Below, in pieces: positions 28,355 to 37,072 of a DNA stretch of 64,000 nt (position 1 is its first letter; the number at the start of each line of letters is the position of its first letter). Source of the DNA: Rhodococcus ruber NBRC 15591 (GTDB taxonomy: Bacteria > Actinomycetota > Actinomycetes > Mycobacteriales > Mycobacteriaceae); the NCBI RefSeq assembly GCF_001894945.1, contig NZ_BCXE01000002.1, positions 1-64,000 of the forward strand. The letters are read 5' to 3'. The position numbers and the translations under genes are program-made. The notes beneath the pieces were generated by a model. The model ran no database searches. It saw nothing but the letters and a program-made list of their open reading frames with translations, and had not been told where the DNA came from.

Positions 28355-29080
28355 GTGCAGGTCTCTCAGCTCTGGCGTTACCCGGTCAAGTCGTTCGGCG
28401 GCGAGCAACTGCCGTCGGCGACGATCGAGCCGGACGGACTGCGCGGCGACCACCTGTGGGCGGTGATCGACGCCGAGACCGGCGCCGTCGCGACGGCGAA
28501 GAAGGTGCGCGCCTGGTCGCGACTGCTCGAATGCCGCGCCCGGCTGCTCGACGACGCCGACCCGTCGGATCCCGCCGTCCTCGAGATCACCCTGCCCGAC
28601 GGCCGGTGCACCCGCGGCGACGACCCGCGCACCCCCGCGCTGCTGTCGGAACTGACCGGGCGGGCACTGACGTTGGAGGCCCGCCCGCGCACCTACGACG
28701 AGGCGCCGCTGCACCTGCTCACGACGGCAGCCGTGGACGCGCTCGGCACGGGCGACCCCGCCGACGTCGCGCTGCGCCGCTTCCGCCCCAACGTCGTGGT
28801 CTCGGCGGACGGCACCGGGTTCGTCGAGGACGACTGGCTGGGCCGCCAGCTCGAGGTGGGGACGGCGGCGCTCGTGCCGACGCAGCGCACGGCGCGGTGC
28901 GTGATGGTGACGTTGCCGCACCAGGAGGTGCCGGCGCGGCGCGACATGCTGCGCACCGTCACCGGCCGCAACCGCGTCCCGAACCGTCCCGAGGCCAGGC
29001 CGGCACCGTGCATCGGGGTGTACGCCGATGTCGCATCGGAAGGCGTTCTCTCGCTGGGTGACTCACTGACCGTTCGCTGA
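28355..29080 (+). CDS. MOSC-domain protein (241 aa)
   Basis: Small protein with a MOSC beta-barrel N-terminal part (VSQLWRYPVKSFGGEQL near the start) and a C-terminal MOSC domain (RRFRPNVVV, WLGRQLEVGTA, TARCVMVTLPHQ). The Cys in TARCVM matches the conserved molybdenum-cofactor sulfur-carrier Cys. Members act as sulfur carriers or as molybdoenzymes reducing N-hydroxylated compounds, and this protein resembles the short YiiM/MOSC group. GTG 28355 gives the expected start VQVSQLWRYP. Confidence 0.8.
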   Translation: MQVSQLWRYPVKSFGGEQLPSATIEPDGLRGDHLWAVIDAETGAVATAKKVRAWSRLLECRARLLDDADPSDPAVLEITLPDGRCTRGDDPRTPALLSELTGRALTLEARPRTYDEAPLHLLTTAAVDALGTGDPADVALRRFRPNVVVSADGTGFVEDDWLGRQLEVGTAALVPTQRTARCVMVTLPHQEVPARRDMLRTVTGRNRVPNRPEARPAPCIGVYADVASEGVLSLGDSLTVR

Positions 29081-29096
29081 AACGGATCCGGGTCGG

Positions 29097-30284
29097 TCAG
29101 CGGCCCGAGTCCTTCGCGGGCAGGATGCGGGTGCGGACCTCACCGAACCCGATGCGGGTGCCGTCCGGCCCGGGCGCGGTGGCGGAGATCGAGATCTCGT
29201 CACCGTCCTCGAGGAAGGTCCGGGTCTCGTCGCCGACCTGCACTGGTTCCATACCGCCCCAGGTGAGTTCGATGAACGCCCCGCGCTGGTCCTTCTCGGG
29301 ACCGGAGATGGTGCCCGAGCCGAACAAGTCGCCGGTGCGGGTGGCGGCACCGTTGACGGAGGTGTGCGCGAGCATCTGCGCCGGCGACCAGTACATCTGG
29401 GCGTACGGCGGACGCGAGACGACGTGACCGTTCCACTCGACCTCGAGATCGATGTCCAGGCCCCACTTCTCGGTGCCCTTCAGGTACGGCAGCGGTTCCG
29501 GGTCCTGCACCGGGGTGTCGACGCGGGCAGCCTCGAGCGCGGCCAGCGGCACGACCCACGGGGAGATCGAGGTCGCGAACGACTTGCCGAGGTTCGGACC
29601 GAGCGGCACGTACTCCCACGCCTGGATGTCGCGGGCCGACCAGTCGTTGAGGATGACGGCCCCGAAGCAGTGGTCGGCGAACTCGTCCGGGGAGATCGAC
29701 GATCCCATCGGCGACCCGACGCCGACGACGAAGCCCATCTCGGCCTCGATGTCGAGGCGGATCGAGGGGCCGAACACGGGCGCCGGATCGTTCGGGCCCT
29801 TGCGCTGTCCGCACGGACGCACGATGTCCACTCCCGACACGACCACGGTGCTCGACCGGCCGTGGTAGCCGACCGGCAGGTGCTTCCAGTTCGGCATCAG
29901 CGGCGACGGATTGTCGGGCCGGAACAGGCGCCCGAGGTTCGACGCATGGTTCTCCGAGGCGTAGAAGTCGACGTAGTCGGCGACGTCGATCGGCAGATGC
30001 AGGGTCACGTCCGCGACGGCGTGCACGGCCTCGGCGGGCACGTCCCCGGCGACGAGATCCTGCAGCGCGGCCCGCACCTCGTCCCAGCGGGCGCGGCCCT
30101 GCGCCATGAAGGCGTTGAGGGTCGGGGCGGCGAACGCGGGATCGTCGAACACGACGGACAGGTCGAGAACGGAGTCACCGACACGCACGCCGACGCGCGG
30201 CTGCGTTCCGGCCGTGGAGAACACGCCGTAGGGCAGGTTGTTCGCGCCGAAGAGCGAACCTTCCGGGATGTCGATGACGGTCAT
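29097..30284 (-). CDS. fahA: Fumarylacetoacetase (395 aa)
   Basis: Last step of the homogentisate pathway: fumarylacetoacetate to fumarate and acetoacetate. Metal/active-site motifs: VDFYASENHASN (Asp), GYHGRSSTVVVSG, RLDIEAEMGFVVG (two Glu) and LNDWSARDIQAWEY (Asp). Length near 400 aa fits bacterial FAH. ATG 30284 overlaps the stop of the unknown gene upstream by 4 nt, so hmgA, the unknown gene and fahA are translationally coupled. Confidence 0.93.
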   Translation of the reverse strand: MTVIDIPEGSLFGANNLPYGVFSTAGTQPRVGVRVGDSVLDLSVVFDDPAFAAPTLNAFMAQGRARWDEVRAALQDLVAGDVPAEAVHAVADVTLHLPIDVADYVDFYASENHASNLGRLFRPDNPSPLMPNWKHLPVGYHGRSSTVVVSGVDIVRPCGQRKGPNDPAPVFGPSIRLDIEAEMGFVVGVGSPMGSSISPDEFADHCFGAVILNDWSARDIQAWEYVPLGPNLGKSFATSISPWVVPLAALEAARVDTPVQDPEPLPYLKGTEKWGLDIDLEVEWNGHVVSRPPYAQMYWSPAQMLAHTSVNGAATRTGDLFGSGTISGPEKDQRGAFIELTWGGMEPVQVGDETRTFLEDGDEISISATAPGPDGTRIGFGEVRTRILPAKDSGR

Positions 30285-31165
30285 GCGAGAGATCCTTCGG
30301 TGATCGGGGACATCGTCGGCGGAGCCAGGCCGACCTCGACGAGATCGGCGAGCGGCTCCACGATGCTGCAGGTGCCGAACGAGCGGAAGCTGTTGCGCAG
30401 CTCCTCGATTCGAGCAGGCGACAGGTCGCGCAGCCGGGCGGCCAGGCCGGCGCCGTCCCGGTCGGCGAGCACCGCCGCGACGGCCGCGGTGTCCGCACCG
30501 TCGAGCACGGCGTCGACGGCGGCGAGCACGTTGAGGAATCCGTGCTGTTCGAACCCGGTGTGCGGGTCGGTGTTGCGGACCGCGTGGTGCAGGCCCGCCG
30601 TGGCCTTGAACGGGACCTTCGTGCGGACCACGGTCGAGAGGGCGTCGGCGAGTTCCCGTTCGTCGGGGTACGCCTCCGCGACCACCCCGCCCGTGCGGAA
30701 CTTCGCCGCGTAACGCGATCCCACGAGTCCCTGGAGGATCTCGGCGCGGCGCTCGTCGCGCGGAACCTCCACGAACAGTGCGACTCCGGGGTACTCTGCG
30801 GCGATCAGGTCGAGGGCGACGAGCACACCGGCGGGGCTCTCCCCGGCGGGCACGGCGATCTCGAGGGCGGCCACGGTGACGCCGTCGACGTCGCGCAGGC
30901 TCTCCATTGCGGGAACGACCGCGGACGGCCCGCCCGGAACGGTCAGGCTCAGGGTGAGGTCGCCCCCGAACGGGCGCTGTCCGAGTGCCTCGAGCAACTC
31001 CGGGATCCGCGGCGCCGGGAACACGAACGTGCCCACCAGCCCGGCATGGTCGGCGATGCGGTGCGCGGCGTGGGCCGGCAGGGCGCGATCGAGCGGGGCG
31101 TTACCGGGCGGGAACAGCGCGGCGTCGTCGCACAGTTCCGTCAGCAGGGCTCCGAGAGTGCTCAC
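30281..31165 (-). CDS. Unknown protein encoded between hmgA and fahA (294 aa)
   Basis: I do not recognise the fold. It begins VSTLGALLTELCDDAALFPPG and includes DLTLSLTVPGGPSAVVPAMES, GVALFVEVPRDERR, YAAKFRTGG, a KVPFKATAGLHHAVR segment that looks like a substrate pocket, and FGTCSIVEPLADL near the end. It is cytosolic, with no membrane segment. Two Cys (near residues 12 and 272) might be functional. GTG 31165 overlaps the hmgA stop and its stop overlaps fahA, exactly where a maleylacetoacetate isomerase would be expected. See findings for the hypothesis. Confidence 0.75.
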   Translation of the reverse strand: MSTLGALLTELCDDAALFPPGNAPLDRALPAHAAHRIADHAGLVGTFVFPAPRIPELLEALGQRPFGGDLTLSLTVPGGPSAVVPAMESLRDVDGVTVAALEIAVPAGESPAGVLVALDLIAAEYPGVALFVEVPRDERRAEILQGLVGSRYAAKFRTGGVVAEAYPDERELADALSTVVRTKVPFKATAGLHHAVRNTDPHTGFEQHGFLNVLAAVDAVLDGADTAAVAAVLADRDGAGLAARLRDLSPARIEELRNSFRSFGTCSIVEPLADLVEVGLAPPTMSPITEGSLA

Positions 31166-32358
31166 TTCTGCAGCCCCCGGTTCCAGCTTCCGGCGTAGGC
31201 CGCGTCCTCGCACGCGAGCGCACCCTCACCGAGTTCGAGCGGCCGGAACGTGTCCACCATGACGGCGAGCTCGTCGAAGAAGTCGACGCCGATGCTGCGC
31301 TCGTAGGCGCCGGGCTGCGGGCCGTGGGCGTGGCCGCCGGGATGGACGGAGATCGATCCCTGGCCGATGCCGGAGCCCTTGCGGGCCTCGTAGTCTCCGC
31401 CGCAGTAGAACATGATCTCGTCGGAGTCGACGTTGGAGTGGTAGTAGGGCACCGGGATCGCCAGCGGGTGGTAGTCCACCTTGCGGGGCACGAAGTTGCA
31501 GATGACGAAGTTGTTGCCCTCGAACGCCTGGTGCGCCGGCGGCGGCTGGTGGACCCGGCCGGTGATGGGCTCGTAGTCGTGGATGCTGAAGGTGTACGGG
31601 TACAGGCAGCCGTCCCAGCCGACGACGTCGAACGGGTGGTTGGGCACGAGGTAGCGGGTGCCGACGATGCCGTGCGAGGTGCGGTGCTTGACCAGGACCT
31701 CGACGTTGCTGTCCTCGACCTGGATCAGCTCGGTCGGGCCGTGCAGGTCGCGTTCGCAGAACGGCGCGTGCTCCAGGAACTGGCCGAACCGCGACAGGAA
31801 GCGCTTCGGCGGGACGATGTGGCTGTTGGCCTCGATGACGTAGGCGCGCAGCGGCTCGTCGCCGGTGGGGATCCAGCGGTGGGTGGTGGCCATCGGCAGC
31901 AGCACGTAGTCGCCGGCCTTCGCGTCGAGCACACCGAAGACGGTCTCGACGCGGGCGGTTCCCGACTCGACGTAGACCATCTCGTCGCCGACGACGTTGC
32001 GGTAGAGCGGCGACTCCTTCGCCGACACGACGTACGACAGGCGCACGTCCGCGTTGCCCAGGATCAGCCGGCGGCCGGTGACGACGTCGGTCTCGGCCCA
32101 GACGGTCTGCGGGAACAGATCGTGCAGCTTCAGATGGCGCGGCTTGAGCGGGTGGTTCGGGGTGGTGGCCTGGTCGGGCAGCTTCCACTCGGTGGCGTCG
32201 ACGATGGCCGACGGGATGTGCCGGTGGTAGAGCAGCGCCGAGTCCGAGGAGAAGCCCTCCTCGCCCATCAGCTCCTCGTAGAACAGCCCGCCGTCTTCGT
32301 TGCGGTGCTGGGTGTGGCGCTTCGGCGGGATGACGCCGAGCTGTCGGTAGAACGCCAT
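31162..32358 (-). CDS. hmgA: Homogentisate 1,2-dioxygenase (398 aa)
   Basis: Opens the ring of homogentisate (from tyrosine/phenylalanine) to maleylacetoacetate using Fe(II) and O2. Metal ligands are visible in PVPYYHSNVDSDEIM (His, Glu) and SVHPGGHAHGPQPGAYE (His). Shorter than proteobacterial and human enzymes (about 430-445 aa), as usual for actinobacterial forms. ATG 32358 has a GAGGAG ribosome site. First gene of the hmgA-X-fahA operon and probably controlled by the MarR gene just upstream. Confidence 0.92.
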   Translation of the reverse strand: MAFYRQLGVIPPKRHTQHRNEDGGLFYEELMGEEGFSSDSALLYHRHIPSAIVDATEWKLPDQATTPNHPLKPRHLKLHDLFPQTVWAETDVVTGRRLILGNADVRLSYVVSAKESPLYRNVVGDEMVYVESGTARVETVFGVLDAKAGDYVLLPMATTHRWIPTGDEPLRAYVIEANSHIVPPKRFLSRFGQFLEHAPFCERDLHGPTELIQVEDSNVEVLVKHRTSHGIVGTRYLVPNHPFDVVGWDGCLYPYTFSIHDYEPITGRVHQPPPAHQAFEGNNFVICNFVPRKVDYHPLAIPVPYYHSNVDSDEIMFYCGGDYEARKGSGIGQGSISVHPGGHAHGPQPGAYERSIGVDFFDELAVMVDTFRPLELGEGALACEDAAYAGSWNRGLQK

Positions 32359-32409
32359 GAGATTCAGCTCCTCGGGCTCTTCGTGGCGGATCCGCGGGAG
32401 GCCGCGGTG

Positions 32410-32425
32410 TTGATAAACACCTTAA
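32410..32425. promoter_or_regulatory. Candidate MarR operator upstream of hmgA
   Basis: TTGATAAACACCTTAA lies in an AT-rich patch 52 bp before the hmgA start. It matches TTAGTACACGTATTAA, found in front of the MarR gene itself, at 10 of 16 positions, with TT...TTAA ends. A shared binding site for the MarR protein is inferred. Confidence 0.4.
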
Positions 32426-32469
32426 CTACTTTTCGGGCGTGAGCGCAACCACATCGGCCCGATCGGTCG

Positions 32470-33003
32470 TCAGTTGCGGTCGCGCATGTCGAACTGGCTG
32501 CGCTTGGTGATGAGCTTGTTGAGGAGCATGACGAGAATCTGCTGCTCCGCCTCGCTCAGCACGTCCACCCATGCCGCTTCCCGCTCGTTCTGGGCACGGA
32601 ACGTCTCCACGATCTCCCGCTCGCCGGCCTCGGTGAGCGACAAGCGGACCGACCGGCCGTCCTCCGGATCCGGGGTTCGCGTCAACAGACCCGCCTCGAC
32701 CAGCGGTTTCGCCAGATTGGAGACGGCGGCACGGCTCATGCCGGTGAGCTTGGCGGCCATCTTCGGCTCGATCGGACCGGCCAGCCAGGTGACGAACATC
32801 AGCCGATAGGCCGACCACGACCGCCCCCGCGGGCGGTGCACGGCCGCCTCGAGGTCGTACGTGACGATGTCGGAGGCGCGGTTGAGAGTCAGCAGCACCT
32901 CGGTGGCCTGCTCGTGGTAGTCGCCGTATCGGTTGCTCAGGCGCCGGTTCGCGAGTTCGACGAAGGACCAGTAGTCGAGGTCGCGGGCGTCCGCTTCGGT
33001 CAT
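32470..33003 (-). CDS. MarR-family regulator of the homogentisate operon (177 aa)
   Basis: Winged-helix MarR protein with recognition region KMAAKLTGMSRAAVSNLAKPLVEAGLL and wing RTPDPEDGRSVRLSLT. ATG 33003 is preferred over the longer frame because an AT-rich promoter lies just upstream. It is on the same strand as, and 111 bp upstream of, hmgA, and both genes have similar AT-rich palindromic sites in their promoters. Homogentisate or an intermediate is the likely inducer, by inference. Confidence 0.87.
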   Translation of the reverse strand: MTEADARDLDYWSFVELANRRLSNRYGDYHEQATEVLLTLNRASDIVTYDLEAAVHRPRGRSWSAYRLMFVTWLAGPIEPKMAAKLTGMSRAAVSNLAKPLVEAGLLTRTPDPEDGRSVRLSLTEAGEREIVETFRAQNEREAAWVDVLSEAEQQILVMLLNKLITKRSQFDMRDRN

Positions 33004-33031
33004 GGCCTTCACCTTATCCGAGCTCGACAAT

Positions 33032-33047
33032 TTAGTACACGTATTAA
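33032..33047. promoter_or_regulatory. Candidate MarR autoregulatory operator
   Basis: TTAGTACACGTATTAA, imperfectly palindromic (12 of 16 positions symmetric), lies 29 bp upstream of the marR start in an AT-rich patch unlike the surrounding GC-rich DNA. Confidence 0.5.
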
Positions 33048-33161
33048 TTACATGGGTGTGCCCCCCGACCCGGCAGAGCATCGGAGGGCACCGGCGGCCG
33101 AACGACCACGGCTCACGCGCGGGTCGGCCGGACCATCCCGATCGACCGCCCGCCTACGCTC

Positions 33162-33590
33162 CTACCTCGCCCCTCGTTCGGACCCCGGCCGGTGCCCCGC
33201 TCCGGACGCGTCGGACCCGAACAGCGCCCCCAGCCGCTGCAACAGACCCCGGCGCGGTCGCCGGTCGAGGTCCCGGACGATGACTGTGCTGCCACCCTCG
33301 GCCGCGGCCTCGACGATCACGACGTCACCGGGGAATCGCAGCTCCCACCGGCCGCGATCGACCGTCTGCGCGGTCGGCTCCTGCCTGCGCACGATCGCGT
33401 CGACCGTCGCCTGCACCGGATCCGGCGAGTGGTAGACCTCGGTGTTTCTCCTCGTCTCCCGATGCTCGTAGGTCTCGGCGATGTGGTCCCGGCTCTCGCC
33501 GCCGCAGCCCACGAGCAGCAGCGACGACACGAGCACCGGCACCGCCCGTTTCGCGACGGACGCCCGGCCCGCGCGCACGATTTCCCCCAT
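33162..33590 (-). CDS. Putative DUF4247-like lipoprotein (142 aa)
   Basis: Short secreted lipoprotein. A basic N-terminus and hydrophobic stretch (VPVLVSSLLLVGCGG) end in a lipobox with Cys at about residue 29. The body carries EVYHSPDPVQATVDAIVRR and DVVIVEAAAEGGSTVIVRDLD, which recall DUF4247 proteins. The C-terminal 25 residues are basic and low-complexity. No operon partner is visible; the gene is divergent from the YhgE/Pip gene (180-bp spacer). Function unknown. Confidence 0.65.
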   Translation of the reverse strand: MGEIVRAGRASVAKRAVPVLVSSLLLVGCGGESRDHIAETYEHRETRRNTEVYHSPDPVQATVDAIVRRQEPTAQTVDRGRWELRFPGDVVIVEAAAEGGSTVIVRDLDRRPRRGLLQRLGALFGSDASGAGHRPGSERGAR

Positions 33591-33770
33591 GAAATCCCCC
33601 CGTATCGAATTGTTCCGCGGGGCACCATACAGTCCGGGAGTGAGCCACCTCGCGGGCGTGCACGTTTCGTGTCTCGTACCACGAGGCGGCGGGGAAGCAT
33701 CCGCATCTGACTACGGGTGTGCACAATTGAAGGGCACCGCACCGACTCGACGCATCACGGAAGGCCTGGA

Positions 33771-35105
33771 ATGAGTTCGACGGAGATCAGCGCCGACCCG
33801 CACGCCGGCACCCTGCGCAGCCCCCGCTTCTGGCTGGCGCCGGTCGTCGTGGTGACCGCCGTGATGGCGGCCCTGGCAGCCCTCTACATCGGCAGCATGA
33901 TCAATCCGGCCGACAATCTGCACAGGTTCCCGGTCGCCATCGTCAACCAGGACGTCGGCGACGTGCTGCCCGGTTCGGACCAGCAGCGCAATCTCGGCGC
34001 CGAGATCACCGCCGCCGTCGCCGACGGGGTCGATCCGGCGGAGATCGACCTGCAGCAGGTCGGGATCTCCGGGGCGATCTCCGGTCTCGACTCGGGCCGG
34101 CTCTACGGCGCGATCGTGATTCCGAGCGACTTCACCAAACGCACGTCCATCCTGGCGCAGGGCAGCGTGATCCCCGGCGACATCGAGAAGCCGATCATCA
34201 CCGTCTACACCAACCCCCGCACCGGCACCTTCGGCAAGGGCATCGTCGAATCGATCGCCGACCGCGCCCTGACCACCGTGAACGCCACCGTGGGGGAACA
34301 ACTCACCACCACGGTCACCGACACCCTCGCCGCCAGCGCCCCGGATCTGCAGCTGTCCGGCGGCAGCCGGTTGACGCTGGCGGATCCGATCGATGTCCGC
34401 TTCGTCGAGCACAAGCCGCTGCCCGACGGCACCGGGCTGGGCCTGTCCGCGTTCTACTACACACTGCTGCTCATCCTCGCGGGCTTCACCGGCGCCACCA
34501 TCGTCAACTCGCTCGTCGACAGCGCCCTCGGTTTCGTCCCCACCGAGTACGGGCCGTGGTACGTCGACCGGAAGACGGCGCATCTGTCGCGGTTCCGGGT
34601 GCTGCTCGTGAAGTGGGCGATCATGGTAATCCTGGGGCTGATCGTGTCGGCGCTCTACCTGTGGATCGCCACCCTGCTCGGCATGCCCGTGACGCGCGCC
34701 CTGCTGCTGTGGGAGTACGGGGCCCTCGCGATCACGGCCGTGGGCGTCACGTCGATCTCGGTGATGGCCGTGTTCGGTTCCGCCGGACTGCTGGTGAACC
34801 TGTTGATCTTCATCATCCTGGGCCTGCCGTCGTCGGGCGGGACCGTGCCGCTCGAGGCGATGCCCCCGCTGTACACGTGGCTGTCGACCTTCGAACCGAT
34901 GCATCAGGTGTACATCGCGACCCGGGCCATCCTGTACTTCGACGGCAGTGGCCCCGCGGGGCTGACCCGCGGCGCCCTGATGACCCTGCTGGGTCTCGGG
35001 ATCGGCCTCGCGCTCGGGGCGGTGGTGACTCGGATCTACGACGTGCGCGGGTTCCACCGCCGCAGCGACGCCGACCCCGCACTCGTTCCGGCGCAGGACA
35101 CGTGA
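33771..35105 (+). CDS. YhgE/Pip-type ABC-2 membrane protein (444 aa)
   Basis: Integral membrane protein with one N-terminal segment (residues 24-44), a large external domain (VAIVNQDVG...), and five to six C-terminal membrane segments from about residue 220. This topology is typical of YhgE/Pip and ABC-2-like exporters, whose members include phage-infection proteins and ESX-related export factors; the transported substrate is unknown. AGGCCTGGA precedes ATG 33771. Followed by a strong hairpin; probably monocistronic. Confidence 0.78.
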   Translation: MSSTEISADPHAGTLRSPRFWLAPVVVVTAVMAALAALYIGSMINPADNLHRFPVAIVNQDVGDVLPGSDQQRNLGAEITAAVADGVDPAEIDLQQVGISGAISGLDSGRLYGAIVIPSDFTKRTSILAQGSVIPGDIEKPIITVYTNPRTGTFGKGIVESIADRALTTVNATVGEQLTTTVTDTLAASAPDLQLSGGSRLTLADPIDVRFVEHKPLPDGTGLGLSAFYYTLLLILAGFTGATIVNSLVDSALGFVPTEYGPWYVDRKTAHLSRFRVLLVKWAIMVILGLIVSALYLWIATLLGMPVTRALLLWEYGALAITAVGVTSISVMAVFGSAGLLVNLLIFIILGLPSSGGTVPLEAMPPLYTWLSTFEPMHQVYIATRAILYFDGSGPAGLTRGALMTLLGLGIGLALGAVVTRIYDVRGFHRRSDADPALVPAQDT

Positions 35106-35109
35106 GACA

Positions 35110-35147
35110 GGACCCCGCTGCTCCTCGAGGGCAGAGCAGCGGGGTCC
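35110..35147 (+). terminator. Hairpin terminator after the YhgE/Pip gene
   Basis: A perfect 14-bp stem, arms 35110-35123 and 35134-35147, with a 10-nt loop starts 5 bp after the stop codon. No T run follows. Confidence 0.75.
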
Positions 35148-35293
35148 CGGGTCTCGAAGGTAGCGTTCCGATTCCGCCCGGCCCAGCCGCGCCGGGGTGA
35201 AACGGGGGATGAAACTGTCCCCGGCTGCGGCGTCGCCGGCAGCAGCGTGACCGAGCGGGCCAGCGGATGCCCGCGGACCGATAGCGGAGTATG

Positions 35294-35315
35294 CTCATTA
35301 ATGAGTCCACTCATT
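35294..35315. promoter_or_regulatory. Overlapping palindromic operators upstream of tetR
   Basis: CTCATTAATGAG (35294-35305) is a perfect 12-bp palindrome, and AATGAGTCCACTCATT (35300-35315) is a perfect 7-2-7 inverted repeat sharing its right half. The pair ends 14 bp before the TetR ATG and just ahead of its GGGAGG site, an ideal place for autorepression. Confidence 0.65.
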
Positions 35316-35329
35316 CCGGGAGGCGCGAA

Positions 35330-36037
35330 ATGGTCGAATCGGCGGGAGCGCCGGGTCGCCGAGACCGGAACATGCGTGACAAGCAGAGCCGAATCTTCGC
35401 TGCCGCCTCATCGTTGTTCGCGGAGAAGGGCTTCGCGGGGGTCACGACACAGCAGATCTCCGAACGCGCGGACGTCGCGGCCGGAACGTTGTTCCGCTAC
35501 GCGACGTCCAAGGGCGAACTGCTGATGATGGTCTACAACCAGCAGTTCCGGGCGGCCCTGAGCATCGGCGAGCGCGAGTCACGCTCGCGGCGCGACCCGG
35601 TGGACGCCGTACTGGCCCTCGTCCGGCCCATTCTCGAGGCGGCCGACAGCAACGTCGAGAACACGGTGAATTACCAACGCGAGCTGCTGTTCGGCTCCGC
35701 AAGCGAGAAATACCGTTCCGAGGGACTCGATCTCGTCGCCCTCTTCGAGGAGACGGTCGCGTGCCGGCTCGTCGAGGCCGCGCGCAACCGCGGGCTGGAC
35801 GAGAGGCAGGCGGAGGACCGGGCCCGGCACGCCGGCCGGAGCATCTTCGCGATCCTGCACCTGATCCTTGCGCGCGCGTTCACCGGTGCGCATCCACACA
35901 ACGACCCCGAAGCCGACCTGCACGCCCAGATCGACCAGATCGTCACGGGCTTCTTCGCAGCACTCGACGACGACCGCCCGGCCCGCGGCACGCCGCAACC
36001 GGGCACGTCCTCACCCCAACGAAAGAAGGAATCATGA
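35330..36037 (+). CDS. TetR-family repressor (235 aa)
   Basis: N-terminal TetR helix-turn-helix: RIFAAASSLFAEKGFAGVTTQQISERADVAAGTLFRYATSK is recognisable across residues 23-65, with a ligand-binding helical domain behind it. ATG 35330 has GGGAGG upstream; a longer frame from 35291 would include the operator and is rejected. Its stop overlaps the ATG of the 3-hydroxyacyl-CoA dehydrogenase gene (ATGA), so regulator and enzyme form one operon, and an acyl-CoA-type effector is plausible. Confidence 0.88.
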   Translation: MVESAGAPGRRDRNMRDKQSRIFAAASSLFAEKGFAGVTTQQISERADVAAGTLFRYATSKGELLMMVYNQQFRAALSIGERESRSRRDPVDAVLALVRPILEAADSNVENTVNYQRELLFGSASEKYRSEGLDLVALFEETVACRLVEAARNRGLDERQAEDRARHAGRSIFAILHLILARAFTGAHPHNDPEADLHAQIDQIVTGFFAALDDDRPARGTPQPGTSSPQRKKES

Positions 36038-36900
36038 CCAGCCGGATCAGCAAGGTGACGGTCCTCGGGACCGGTGTCCTCGGTGCGCAGATCGCGTTCC
36101 AGTCCGCCTACAGCGGGTTCGACGTCACCGCCTACGACATCAGCGACGACGCCCTGACCAACGCGCAGAAGCGCTTCGGCGAGCTCGCCGAGACGTACAA
36201 GCGTGAGGTTCCCGGTGCCGGCGACGGGAAGGCGGAGGCGGCTGCGACCGGCATCCGCCTGTCCTCCGACCTCGCGGACGCCGTCCGGGACGCAGACCTC
36301 GTCGTCGAGGCCGTACCCGAGGTCCTCGACATCAAGCGGGACACCTACACGAAGCTGGGCGCCGTCGCACCCGCGGAGACGATCTTCGCCACCAACTCCT
36401 CCACGCTCCTGCCCAGCGACATCAAGGACTTCACCGGCCGTCCCGACAAGTTCCTCGCGCTGCACTTCGCCAACCAGGTGTGGAAGTTCAACACGGCCGA
36501 GGTCATGGGCACCGACGACACCGACCCCGCGGTGTTCGACCGGGTCGTCGACTTCGCCGCGGCCATCGGCATGGTCCCCATCCCGATCCACAAGGAGAAG
36601 GCCGGCTACGTCCTGAACTCGCTGCTGGTGCCGTTCCTCAACGCCGCCGGTGAGCTCGCCGCGGGCGGCTTCGCCGCCCCCGAGGACGTCGACAAGGTGT
36701 GGCGGATCGCCACCGGGGCACCCATGGGCCCCTTCCAGATCTACGACGTCATCGGACTCACCACGCCGTACAACATCCTGTCCCACGGCGACGAGAAGGA
36801 CCGGAAGATCGCCGCGTGGTTGAAGGCGAACTACATCGACGCCGGCAAGCTCGGCGTGGCGACCGGCGAAGGGTTCTACTCCTACTCCGACGGCCGGTAG
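36034..36900 (+). CDS. 3-hydroxyacyl-CoA dehydrogenase (288 aa)
   Basis: NAD-dependent oxidation of 3-hydroxyacyl-CoA. N-terminal Rossmann motif VTVLGTGVLGAQIAFQSAYSG, TNSSTLLPSDI, and the catalytic-His segment LALHFANQVWKFNTAEV; the usual HFFNP reads HFANQ here, a change beside the catalytic His that may alter specificity. The C-terminal 3HCDH domain contains GFVLN-like GYVLNSLLVPFLNAA. Coupled to TetR upstream; followed by a hairpin at 37073. The 259 bp to the next gene hold only that hairpin. Confidence 0.88.
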   Translation: MTSRISKVTVLGTGVLGAQIAFQSAYSGFDVTAYDISDDALTNAQKRFGELAETYKREVPGAGDGKAEAAATGIRLSSDLADAVRDADLVVEAVPEVLDIKRDTYTKLGAVAPAETIFATNSSTLLPSDIKDFTGRPDKFLALHFANQVWKFNTAEVMGTDDTDPAVFDRVVDFAAAIGMVPIPIHKEKAGYVLNSLLVPFLNAAGELAAGGFAAPEDVDKVWRIATGAPMGPFQIYDVIGLTTPYNILSHGDEKDRKIAAWLKANYIDAGKLGVATGEGFYSYSDGR

Positions 36901-37072
36901 AGGCAGATGCCGCGACAGGGCGGCGACTCGGGTACGACGGCAGTGGAACCACGAAGCATGCGCACGGCCCCGTAAGCCCCCACGGGTGGACGAGAACAGC
37001 GCATGGTTCCCCGGGCCGGGCTCGCCTCCCCGTCCGGAGCCGCCTTCCCGATCACGGACTTCCCCGAGAGCG

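Noticed and set aside
25488-29080. A regulatory link between the MOSC gene and the CoA-degradation genes
   Set aside because: They are divergent across a palindromic repeat; nothing else in the sequence connects them.
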